Positions 54,175 to 61,586 of a DNA stretch of 64,000 nt are shown piece after piece. Each line of letters starts with the position of its first letter. Position 1 is the first letter of the stretch. The notes under the pieces were generated by a model. It saw only the letters and a list, made by a program, of their open reading frames with translations. It was not told the origin of the DNA and did not search any database. The stretch comes from Lachnospiraceae bacterium (GTDB lineage: Bacteria; Bacillota; Clostridia; Lachnospirales; Lachnospiraceae): NCBI GenBank assembly GCA_022791975.1, contig JAAWAC010000035.1, positions 19,998 through 83,997 of the forward strand, in the 5' to 3' direction. Made by a program: the position numbers and the translations under genes.

Positions 54175-55254
54175 TCAAAAACCGATTTTCACACTTTCCC
54201 CCTCCACAGCAACACCCCGACTTTTGGTGATAGGCAGTTTTTGATCCTCCGAAAAGCCAATGGTTTCCCCATGGTTCAAGACCACCCCTGCAAGAATCAC
54301 ATAGTTTGCAATATCAGAGAGAAATTCGTGAAGAGTCTCTGCATCCGCCCGGCTATCCAGTACCTCTATCTCATCATATCCAAAGTTGCGCATGCCGGCT
54401 GTATAGCCACAATTTCCTGCCTTACCCTTGTATAATCCAAACCATACCAGATTGTAGATGGGAAATTCATTCTCCTTTAGCATCTGGGAAAAATTCATCC
54501 AATAATCCAGTGCATAAACCACCTCTCCCGTGTAAACGCCCAACACGCCTTCCTGCTTACATGCGGAGGTCACAGCCTTTACCAGCAGCTGTCCGCCCTC
54601 TACGGGAGGAATTGCCTGCCCCAACACCGCCACCAAAAGATGAGCCTGATGTTTTTTCGTCTGCTCCACGCCAGTTGGCCACAGATAGTTTTTTGCCGCT
54701 GCCCCTTCTGCCTCGCCTCCTGGAATCGGAGCTGGCATCATGGAGACAGCGATCATAGCGCCTTGATAGGCGATTACAAAGCTTTCCTCTTCCTTCTCCT
54801 GGTCGTCAGACTCGTCCGCAATCCCCCATGTCTCCTTTAACTCCTGCAAAAGCGCGGCTTTATCCCACCTCGCCTCCCTAAGAAGCACATAGTTGGCAAA
54901 GGTTCCGGGGTTTTCTTTGCGGTTCTCCGCCCATTGAGCCTGCTCCCTGTAATACTGACACACCTTTTCCACCAGTGCCCTGGCCTGCTCAACAGCCACA
55001 GATTCCTTGTATTCCTCCATCTCGCTGAATACATGACCACAGTGTTCCAGACTGTCCTCCTCATAACCGCCGCACACCCCCAACAGCCATTTGCCCCACA
55101 GTCCTTTTTTATATTTGAAAATGTAGTAGTGCAGCTGATCACATGCAAATTCCCCGGCGCATTCTATCTTGGCTGGAGCCTTCCCCAATTCTGCTGGATG
55201 GGAAAGCCACTGGGTCATAGCCTCCTGCGCTGCATGCATTTGTTCCTGGTTCAT
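54175..55254 (-). CDS. DUF4261 domain-containing protein
   Basis: The 359-residue soluble protein has a C-terminal DUF4261-like domain (about 150-355) including FVIAYQGAMIAVSMMPAPIPGGEAEG, KNYLWPTGVEQTKKHQAHLLVAVLG and FGYDEIEVLDSRAD. Similar proteins are often encoded near polymorphic-toxin or suppressor-type genes, but function is unknown. The N-terminal 140 residues have an unassigned helical part. The ATG at 55254 has AGGAGG at seven bases, while the longer frame upstream to 55449 has no ribosome site and is rejected. Confidence 0.75.
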   Translation of the reverse strand: MNQEQMHAAQEAMTQWLSHPAELGKAPAKIECAGEFACDQLHYYIFKYKKGLWGKWLLGVCGGYEEDSLEHCGHVFSEMEEYKESVAVEQARALVEKVCQYYREQAQWAENRKENPGTFANYVLLREARWDKAALLQELKETWGIADESDDQEKEEESFVIAYQGAMIAVSMMPAPIPGGEAEGAAAKNYLWPTGVEQTKKHQAHLLVAVLGQAIPPVEGGQLLVKAVTSACKQEGVLGVYTGEVVYALDYWMNFSQMLKENEFPIYNLVWFGLYKGKAGNCGYTAGMRNFGYDEIEVLDSRADAETLHEFLSDIANYVILAGVVLNHGETIGFSEDQKLPITKSRGVAVEGESVKIGF

Positions 55255-55672
55255 ATACACGCCTCCTGTAATTTTGTCTCTATTCCACTCATCCCTATCT
55301 ATAGCATAAGCATATAGGAAAACTTTCGGGAAAGCAACTGGGAATCCCGCTTTTTCCTGGCAATGGAGTCCAATGCCACAATTTTTTATGGCCAACGATT
55401 GCGAAGACAACAAAGCGCCACTCTTTGATAAAGACTGTCTCCCTGGCAAAAATAAATGCCTGCGCTACAACGGAAATTATTAGCGAACACGAGGAATATG
55501 CCGTGCCCCTGACGATAATAAATTTCTGGAATGTGCAAAAGATTTCTATGCTTTCTATAATTGTCAGCGGAGATAACGCTCTGGTCGTAATAGAGAAATT
55601 TGAAAATTTTAAAATGTAATAGCAAAGGATTTTCGCAAACTTGTCGGCATCATGATAGCTTTTTACAAATCT
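55255..55672. other. Intergenic region with no supported gene
   Basis: Short open frames exist on both strands (for example plus strand 55425-55619) but lack ribosome-binding sites and recognisable domains. The region lies between the DUF4261 gene start and the XrtK stop. At its right edge begins the 19-base tandem repeat. Confidence 0.45.
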
Positions 55673-55729
55673 GTTTCCCTTTTACAATTCGGCTTCCCTT
55701 TTACAACCTCGTTTCCCTTTTACAATTCG
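55673..55729. repeat. Three tandem 19-base repeats spanning the XrtK stop codon
   Basis: Units GTTTCCCTTTTACAATTCG (55673-55691), GCTTCCCTTTTACAACCTC (55692-55710) and again the first form (55711-55729) follow each other exactly, with a decayed fourth unit on the left. The XrtK stop codon lies in the first unit, so the last residues of that protein are repeat-encoded. Confidence 0.85.
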
Positions 55730-56464
55730 GCTTCTCAAATTCTTGCTCTCTCTCACCACCTTGCCCAGCCGTGTCAAACACAATATCCCCAGGCATACGC
55801 CCAACACCTTGGCCGCATATGGGCCAAACCCTGTATAGTCCCTTTCTATCACCCGTCTGAAAAAGGGAATTCCCAACACCATAAGGGAGTAGCACAGGGC
55901 TGGCACCCCGTTTCTTCCCCATGAAGGAAGCTTTTCGGCTCCCAGGAAACCACTGATCCTCTCCCCTATCCGGTACAGGACCAGGAGAGAGGCAAAATAT
56001 ACGCTGGTCCCTATCATGGTGTGAAGCCTTTCCCAGGACAACCAACCACCCATTAGCCCCAGACCCTGGAAAAGCTCTGGCAGATATATGGACAACACCA
56101 TGCGAACTCCATTTACAAAGCCTGTGGCCACCCAGGCTCCCGGGAAACAAAGTGCCGTCCAGGTAAAGCCATGCCATCGACTTTTCATTCGGGGCACAAA
56201 GGTGGCAATGAGCATCAACAGGGAAAGCATCATAAATCGAACACCGGCGCAGGAGGGTGCAATAATAAACCGTATCTCATGATTCACATATCCCACGCCG
56301 GGCTCGTATAGAAAGGCAGGTCCCCCCAGGACTTTGGTCCACCAGGCTGTGGGAGCCAAAATCCAGAGCAATGCATCACTGCTGGCATTCCCATAATAAA
56401 ATTTCAGCCCAAGGGCTGCACAAAGGCCCAGCAGAATGCACAAAGAGACCTCCCATTTTTTCAT
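55682..56464 (-). CDS. xrtK: Exosortase, XrtK-like
   Basis: This 260-residue protein has six to eight helices and the exosortase triad: C72 (IIAPSCAGVRFMML), R121 (NGVRMVLSIY) and H148 (ERLHTMIGTSVYF). Exosortases are polytopic cysteine transpeptidase-like enzymes that process proteins with a C-terminal Pro/Glu motif, helix and basic tail. The ATG at 56464 overlaps the stop of the VIT/vWA gene (ATGA). From memory, the XrtK type is a dedicated form with a single VIT-domain neighbour as target, which fits. The last 15 residues are encoded by a tandem DNA repeat. Confidence 0.82.
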   Translation of the reverse strand: MKKWEVSLCILLGLCAALGLKFYYGNASSDALLWILAPTAWWTKVLGGPAFLYEPGVGYVNHEIRFIIAPSCAGVRFMMLSLLMLIATFVPRMKSRWHGFTWTALCFPGAWVATGFVNGVRMVLSIYLPELFQGLGLMGGWLSWERLHTMIGTSVYFASLLVLYRIGERISGFLGAEKLPSWGRNGVPALCYSLMVLGIPFFRRVIERDYTGFGPYAAKVLGVCLGILCLTRLGKVVRESKNLRSRIVKGKRGCKREAEL

Positions 56465-58476
56465 GCCTTGTAGACTCCTTTCTCCTTCTTTCTCCGGCGC
56501 ATCCAGGTGCCCAGGAGCATTCCCCCAGCTCCCACAAACAGCAATCCTTCCTCTGGCTCCGCTCCCCTGCGGTAGCCTCCTATGGCCATCTCTGACACCC
56601 CTTCCGGCAGCGGAGAAGGCTGATCCACATCCGTGCTCTCTCCTTCCGGATTGCGCACCGTATCCATAACCGCCACAAAGGAGGTATAGGAGGTAGCCAT
56701 GCTGTAGGTCAGTCCCAGAGCCGTCACCTCCGCCTTGGCCATCTCGTTTCCACCCGTTCCATAATCCGTAAGCCGCTCCACTCTCTTTCTTGCCCACAGA
56801 TAGCGAAGAGCTTCATTCTCCTCTGAGGGTTCAAACTTGTCCACCTTTATATTCTCCCTGTACACACCGTTACCGCTCTTTCCAGAAATTTGGATGGTTC
56901 CCTCCGGCGATCCCTTCCATTTTCCAAAAAGCACCACTGGCTTTTCTGCATAGAGAGTGGAAATATGAATAGGCTCCACGTCATACACGTCAAAATCATG
57001 GAAATCTACCTGAATATTCGTCAGAATAGGGGCCTGAATATAGTTTCGGAACCGCTCTGCCATTTTAGGCGCCTCCTCATCATCCATGACCACAAAGGAT
57101 TCCCCCAGCCCCACCTTGGCAATTCCCTCCATGAGATAGCGGTTTACCGCCGATCCAATGCCAAAGGCAAAAAAGCTGGTGCTGTCCAGGTGCTCCTCGA
57201 TTTCTTCAAAAACCCCTTCCTCCCCACTGATAAAGCCATCGCTGATAACAATCACACTGCGAGCCGTATCCCGCAAAAGGGGTGTGGCATTGGCGCTTCT
57301 TAAGGCTGCCTCCATCTCCGTGCCCCCGCCACCTTTCTGGTAGTCAATCATGCGAAGGGCCCGATTAATATTGTCCTCCGTGGCCTCCACGGATTCCGCA
57401 GACAGCCGGGTCACTTTCTCCGAAAAAAGAATGACATTAAAGCTGTCAGTAACCTGTAGGTTGCTGACTAAATCCCGAATCAGAACCTTGGCTGTATCCA
57501 GAGGATATCCATCCATGGAGCCGGACACATCCAGAACAAAAATATATTCTCGGGCCGGGATCTCCTCCGGCTTATACCGCTTGGGAGGCTGCATGGTCAT
57601 AAGGAAGAAATTTTCCTCCTCCCCCTCATAGAGCATAAGTCCGGAGCTTACCTGTTCCCCCTTCACCTGATAATCCAAAATAAAATCCCGGTTTCCAGCG
57701 TATTCCCTGGGATTTGCCAGGGTTACCTGGGTCTTTGCTCCCTCCTGCTTAGTAGAAATCTTGTGAGACCGGGACATGACATTGCTGACAGGCACCCCAG
57801 CGGAAAGGTTTACGGATATCTTGTAGGTTCCCTCCGGTGCGCTCGTATCCTCCAGATAAGGGGTTTCCACCCAGTCCTCGTCTCCACCACTGTCTGTCTC
57901 CATGGGACGGGCATAGCGGGGACCTACCACTGTAGGAAACACATAAGAATAAATCCCATCCACAGGCTCGATAAGCTCTGTATAGTGAAGCTCAATGCGA
58001 ATCTCATCTCCTGGCATAATGTTAGCCACATCCATGGTGAACACGTTGGGCCTTTGTTCCTCCAGTAAGGAGGCACTTTTTCCCTGGCTTTTGGCCTCCT
58101 CATACTCTGCCTTAGCCTCCTCCTTTTCCTTGATCTGCGCCCGGATTACCTGGTCCCCCACCTGCATGGTCATGCCATGAACAGACACTCGGGTGGATGC
58201 CGGAAATACGTACCTGGCGCTGATGGGATTTTTTCCCTCATTGGCGTAGGTCTGGGTCACATAGGTCTCCGCAATAATGCCGTTGATATTGGCCTTTACC
58301 TCCGTGTCCTTCAAAGGCAGATGATCCACCTTGGGGTCTGCCCCCTCAATATAAAAGTAGGGCGACAAAGTGGTATCCTCCTCCCCCCAGCTCCCCCTGG
58401 CATACGCAATGGGACAATTCATTATCAGCATCAGCGCTGCAAGCAGCAGACACAATCCTCTCCCTTTTCCTTTCAT
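56461..58476 (-). CDS. VIT and vWA domain surface protein, likely XrtK substrate
   Basis: The 671-residue protein has a signal peptide (LLLAALMLIMNCPIAYARG), a VIT domain (about 35-165: LPLKDTEVKANINGIIAETYVTQTYANEG) and a vWA domain with an intact MIDAS site beginning at D316 (DVSGSM), as in inter-alpha-trypsin-inhibitor heavy chains. The C-terminus GAEPEEG, a short helix (LLFVGAGGMLLGTWM) and RRRKKEK form an exosortase-type sorting signal rather than LPXTG. GAGG precedes the ATG at 58476. It is co-translated with the XrtK-like gene. Ligand is unknown. Confidence 0.88.
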   Translation of the reverse strand: MKGKGRGLCLLLAALMLIMNCPIAYARGSWGEEDTTLSPYFYIEGADPKVDHLPLKDTEVKANINGIIAETYVTQTYANEGKNPISARYVFPASTRVSVHGMTMQVGDQVIRAQIKEKEEAKAEYEEAKSQGKSASLLEEQRPNVFTMDVANIMPGDEIRIELHYTELIEPVDGIYSYVFPTVVGPRYARPMETDSGGDEDWVETPYLEDTSAPEGTYKISVNLSAGVPVSNVMSRSHKISTKQEGAKTQVTLANPREYAGNRDFILDYQVKGEQVSSGLMLYEGEEENFFLMTMQPPKRYKPEEIPAREYIFVLDVSGSMDGYPLDTAKVLIRDLVSNLQVTDSFNVILFSEKVTRLSAESVEATEDNINRALRMIDYQKGGGGTEMEAALRSANATPLLRDTARSVIVISDGFISGEEGVFEEIEEHLDSTSFFAFGIGSAVNRYLMEGIAKVGLGESFVVMDDEEAPKMAERFRNYIQAPILTNIQVDFHDFDVYDVEPIHISTLYAEKPVVLFGKWKGSPEGTIQISGKSGNGVYRENIKVDKFEPSEENEALRYLWARKRVERLTDYGTGGNEMAKAEVTALGLTYSMATSYTSFVAVMDTVRNPEGESTDVDQPSPLPEGVSEMAIGGYRRGAEPEEGLLFVGAGGMLLGTWMRRRKKEKGVYKA

Positions 58477-58639
58477 GGCCCTACCTCTTTTCTCTTTTAT
58501 TATCCCTATTTTATATGGGGTCGGCATCAGAAAAACATCAGAAAAACATCAAAAATGCATCTTCTATTTCTTATAGCTTTTGTAAATGTGGAAGCGCGAT
58601 TTCCCCCACTCCGCTATTGCAATTCCTGCACTCCAGGGC

Positions 58640-58668
58640 TTGACAAATCCTTATCCATCATGCATAAT
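58640..58668 (+). promoter_or_regulatory. Promoter of the ilvB-ilvN operon
   Basis: A perfect TTGACA (58640-58645) and CATAAT (58663-58668) have a 17-base spacer and lie just upstream of the T-box leader. Confidence 0.7.
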
Positions 58669-58685
58669 AGTCAAAAGATATTTTT

Positions 58686-58978
58686 TATCACATGAGAAAT
58701 GCAGTGATAAGGAGGAGTACGCAGCATTCCGATGCCCAGAGAGAGGATGGATGGTGAAAATCTTCGTGAGGGTGCTGGGGAAGTAGCCTTTGAGCAGCGG
58801 ACCCAACGGCAGGGAATTTCCTTCTGCTCAGTAGGCTCCGACGTATTCCCACGTTACAGGGATACAATATCGGATTTTTCCCGTATTGGATGAGTGCAGA
58901 AACCAGGTTTCTGAAGTTAGGTGGTACCGCGGATATATTCGCCCTAAGCTTTTTGGCTTAGGGCGATTTTTATTTCCC
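58686..58978 (+). ncRNA. T-box leader, probable valine specifier (GUA)
   Basis: The T-box sequence TTAGGTGGTACCGCG (58917-58931) is followed by a terminator hairpin. Stem I features are present: AGAGAGGATGG, GGTGAAAATC and the specifier-side strand GAAGTAGCCTTTGAGC. By comparison with known T-boxes (GAA, codon, then CCTTTGAGC) the specifier triplet is GTA at 58783-58785, a valine codon. Uncharged tRNA-Val would stabilise the antiterminator and allow ilvB transcription, a sensible control for branched-chain amino-acid synthesis. The T-box itself is certain; the codon assignment is moderately sure. Confidence 0.9.
58940..58974 (+). terminator. Attenuator terminator of the T-box leader
   Basis: CGCCCTAAG and CTTAGGGCG form a perfect nine-base-pair stem with an eight-base loop, followed by ATTTTTATTT. 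It competes with the antiterminator that includes the T-box sequence. Confidence 0.9.
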
Positions 58979-58982
58979 ATCC

Positions 58983-59102
58983 AGGACTGAGACGGCACTT
59001 AATCAGTCTCTGTCCGGAAGTCCCCGGAAGGAATTTTCGGCCGTGTACACGGATGAAAATTTCTTCCATTGTGGGGGACTGTAGGACTGAGACGGCACTT
59101 AA
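58983..59102 (+). ncRNA. Structured leader element A, between T-box and ilvB
   Basis: A direct repeat AGGACTGAGACGGCACTTAA occurs at 58983-59002 and 59083-59102, the second copy ending a few bases before the ilvB ribosome site. Between them, an outer stem (59006-59025 with 59074-59093) encloses a 13-base-pair inner stem (59026-59038 with 59055-59067, one G-U pair) capped by the palindrome CCGTGTACACGG. A second element with the same core lies before ilvN. The left outer arm can also pair with the first repeat copy, so two exclusive folds are possible. Function is unknown. Confidence 0.65.
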
Positions 59103-59117
59103 ATAAGGAGGATAACA

Positions 59118-60842
59118 ATGAAGCAAATTTCAGGTAACAAGCTATTAGTAAATGCCCTAAAAGAAGAAGGGGTGGAGGTTCTTTTTGGTTACCCGGGAGC
59201 CTGTACCATTGATATCAGTGATGAGCTGTACCGGCAGAATGACATTTCTGTGGTTCTGCCCCGCCATGAACAGGCTCTGGTCCACGAGGCCGATGCCTAT
59301 GCCCGGACCACTGGAAAAACCGGGGTCTGTCTGGTAACCAGTGGCCCTGGCGCCACGAACCTGGTAACGGGTCTGGCTACCGCCAACTATGACAGTGTCC
59401 CTCTTGTCTGCTTTACTGGCCAGGTTCCCCGGCATCTCATTGGCAATGACGCCTTCCAGGAGGTGGATATTGTGGGGATTACCCGCAGCATTACCAAGTA
59501 TGGGATTACTGTGCGAAACCGGGAGGATCTGGGACGCATTATCAAGGAAGCCTTCTACATTGCCCGCACTGGCCGTCCTGGTCCGGTCCTTGTGGATCTG
59601 CCCAAGGATGTAATGGCTGAGCCGGGTCCCGCAGAGTATCCTAAAACCATTCATATTCGAGGCTATAAGCCCAGCTCCGGCATCCATATCGGACAGCTGA
59701 AACGGGCGCTGAAGCTGCTGCAAAAGGCTAAAAAACCTCTGTTTCTGGCTGGAGGAGGCGTGAATATTGCCCGGGCCAATGAAGTCTTTACTCAAGTAGT
59801 GGTTCGAACTGGTGTTCCGGTTGTCACCACCATAATGGGTCGTGGAGCTATCTCCACCCAACACCCACTGTTTGTGGGAAATCTGGGAATGCATGGCTCC
59901 TATGCTGCCAATATGGCTGTCAGCAACTGCGATCTGTTGTTTTCCATTGGTACCCGCTTTAACGACCGCATTACCGGGCGCTTTCGGGAGTTTGCCCCCC
60001 ACGCCCAGATTATCCATATTGACATTGACACAGCCTCCATTTCCAAAAATATCCATGTAGATATTCCCATTGTGGCAGATGCAAGGGAAGCCCTCACAAA
60101 GATGAACGAGTATCTCCAGGAAAATCACTCCCATCACTCCAGCCGCTGGCCCTCAGAAATTCAGGGTTGGAAAAAGGAGCACCCCCTTGCCATGCGCCCA
60201 AATGGCCGGCTAAGCCCCATGGATATTATTGAGGAGATCAACCGTCAGTTTGAACAGTCTATCTTGGTCACTGACGTGGGGCAGCACCAAATGCTGGTCA
60301 CTCAATATGCAGAGATCACGGAGAAAAAGCAGCTGATCACTTCCGGCGGTCTGGGTACCATGGGCTACGGACTTCCCGGCGCCATCGGCGCCCAAATTGG
60401 CAACCCGGAAGTCCCTGTTATCTCTATCTCTGGTGATGGAGGTATCCAGATGAATATCCAGGAGCTGGCCACCGCTGTTCTGGAGGAGTTGCCTGTTATT
60501 GTATGCATATTTAACAATCAATATTTGGGCATGGTCCGTCAGTGGCAGAACCTTTTCTACGGCAAACGCTACGGCATGACCAACCTAAGAGCGGGAGCCC
60601 TGTCCCGTCGGACTGATCGGACGGAATACCCAGAATACACACCGGACTTTATACGTCTGGCCGAAAGCTACGGCGCAAAAGGTCTTCGGGTCTCTAAAAA
60701 AGAAGAGATTGCCGCCGCCTTCCAGTCCGCCAAAGAAAACATCAAGGCCCCCACTGTCATAGAATTCCTCATTGACCCGGACGAGATGGTATACCCCATG
60801 ATCAAACCCGGCGGCACACTGGAAGACATGATCCTGTGCTGA
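59118..60842 (+). CDS. ilvB: Acetolactate synthase, large (catalytic) subunit
   Basis: The 574-residue ThDP enzyme condenses pyruvate with pyruvate or 2-ketobutyrate in valine, leucine and isoleucine synthesis. The N-terminal domain has the catalytic glutamate in PRHEQALVHEADAYAR. The central FAD-fold domain includes IGTRFNDRITGRF. The ThDP motif is GDGGIQMNIQELATAVLEELPVIVCIFNN. AAGGAGG precedes the ATG. It is controlled by a T-box and by element A, and is followed by element B and the regulatory subunit ilvN. Confidence 0.96.
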   Translation: MKQISGNKLLVNALKEEGVEVLFGYPGACTIDISDELYRQNDISVVLPRHEQALVHEADAYARTTGKTGVCLVTSGPGATNLVTGLATANYDSVPLVCFTGQVPRHLIGNDAFQEVDIVGITRSITKYGITVRNREDLGRIIKEAFYIARTGRPGPVLVDLPKDVMAEPGPAEYPKTIHIRGYKPSSGIHIGQLKRALKLLQKAKKPLFLAGGGVNIARANEVFTQVVVRTGVPVVTTIMGRGAISTQHPLFVGNLGMHGSYAANMAVSNCDLLFSIGTRFNDRITGRFREFAPHAQIIHIDIDTASISKNIHVDIPIVADAREALTKMNEYLQENHSHHSSRWPSEIQGWKKEHPLAMRPNGRLSPMDIIEEINRQFEQSILVTDVGQHQMLVTQYAEITEKKQLITSGGLGTMGYGLPGAIGAQIGNPEVPVISISGDGGIQMNIQELATAVLEELPVIVCIFNNQYLGMVRQWQNLFYGKRYGMTNLRAGALSRRTDRTEYPEYTPDFIRLAESYGAKGLRVSKKEEIAAAFQSAKENIKAPTVIEFLIDPDEMVYPMIKPGGTLEDMILC

Positions 60843-60853
60843 AAAGCCGGGAC

Positions 60854-60967
60854 GCTGCGGAACTCTTAACAGCAGCAAGCCTTTCTATGCACGGAAGGAT
60901 TTCGGAGCGTAACACGATCTGAAATTCTTCCATTGTTGGGGCATAGATAGGTTTGCTGCGGAACTCT
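60854..60967 (+). ncRNA. Structured intergenic element B, between ilvB and ilvN
   Basis: A direct repeat GCTGCGGAACTCT occurs at 60854-60866 and 60955-60967, just before the ilvN ribosome site. The outer arms 60872-60890 and 60941-60959 pair over 19 positions with one wobble and one mismatch. They enclose an 11-base-pair inner stem (60893-60903 with 60921-60931) that has the same G-U position as element A. The core and the 3' strand ATTGT followed by G-rich sequence match element A, while the outer stem and repeats differ entirely in sequence. Such compensation points to a conserved RNA fold. Confidence 0.65.
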
Positions 60968-60983
60968 AAATAGGAGAAGAAAA

Positions 60984-61493
60984 ATGGATAATTTGATGAA
61001 AAAAAGATGGATTTCCCTGTATGTAGAAAATCAGGTGGGAGTGCTTTCCAAGATTTCCGGACTTTTTTCCGGAAAGTCCTACAACCTGGACAGTTTGACT
61101 GTGGGCACCACCGAAGACCCCACGGTTTCCCGTATGACCATTGCCACTGTCAGTGATGATGAAACCTTTGAGCAGATAAAAAAGCAGCTGAATCGCATGG
61201 TGGAGGTGATTAAGGTCATTGACTTTACCGATATCTTTGTCCGCATGAAGGAGATTCTTTATGTTAAGGTCCGGGGCTGCTCTCTGGCTGACAAAACGGA
61301 GCTCTTTCAGATTGCAGAGACCTTTAAGGCCCGGGTCATTGATTATGGCCGAGACAGCCTTTTGCTGGAATTTGTCCAGACTGCGGCAAAAAATGACGCT
61401 GTGGTCCAGCTGATGAAGGAATCCTTCCAGGATATTGAGGTGGTTCGAGGCGGAAGCGTAGGAATCGAATCCATCAGCATCATGGAAAAATAA
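60984..61493 (+). CDS. ilvN: Acetolactate synthase, small (regulatory) subunit
   Basis: The 169-residue subunit has an N-terminal ACT domain (WISLYVENQVGVLSKISGLFSGKSYNLDSLTVGTTEDP) that usually binds valine for feedback inhibition. A C-terminal ALS-regulatory domain follows (RVIDYGRDSLLLEFVQTAAKNDAVVQLM). TAGGAGAA precedes the ATG, immediately downstream of element B. It forms the holoenzyme with IlvB. Confidence 0.95.
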   Translation: MDNLMKKRWISLYVENQVGVLSKISGLFSGKSYNLDSLTVGTTEDPTVSRMTIATVSDDETFEQIKKQLNRMVEVIKVIDFTDIFVRMKEILYVKVRGCSLADKTELFQIAETFKARVIDYGRDSLLLEFVQTAAKNDAVVQLMKESFQDIEVVRGGSVGIESISIMEK

Positions 61494-61534
61494 GATATAG
61501 ACTGGAAATATCTGTCTTAAACCTCCATAGGTTC

Positions 61535-61564
61535 TTGTCAACGGGGAATAGAAAATGCTATAAT
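61535..61564 (+). promoter_or_regulatory. Promoter of the hybrid histidine kinase gene
   Basis: TTGTCA (61535-61540) and a perfect TATAAT (61559-61564) have an 18-base spacer, and TG sits one base before the -10 (extended -10). Confidence 0.7.
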
Positions 61565-61586
61565 AAACTAACCAGAAAGTGACTTC

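Noticed and set aside
55425..55619. Small plus-strand open frame of 64 codons in the gap before the exosortase gene
   Set aside because: It lacks a ribosome-binding site and promoter and has no recognisable domain. Too little supports it as a gene.
58983..59102. Elements A and B as simple insertion elements with target-site duplications
   Set aside because: Not fully excluded, but the direct repeats are complementary to the internal left arm in both cases and the second copies are part of the outer stem, which random target duplications would not produce.
59157..60137. Long minus-strand open frame inside ilvB
   Set aside because: It is entirely opposite the ilvB coding sequence, with no domain and no promoter. 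The same applies to 61647-62714 opposite the histidine kinase and 33190-33942 opposite the COG3044 gene.
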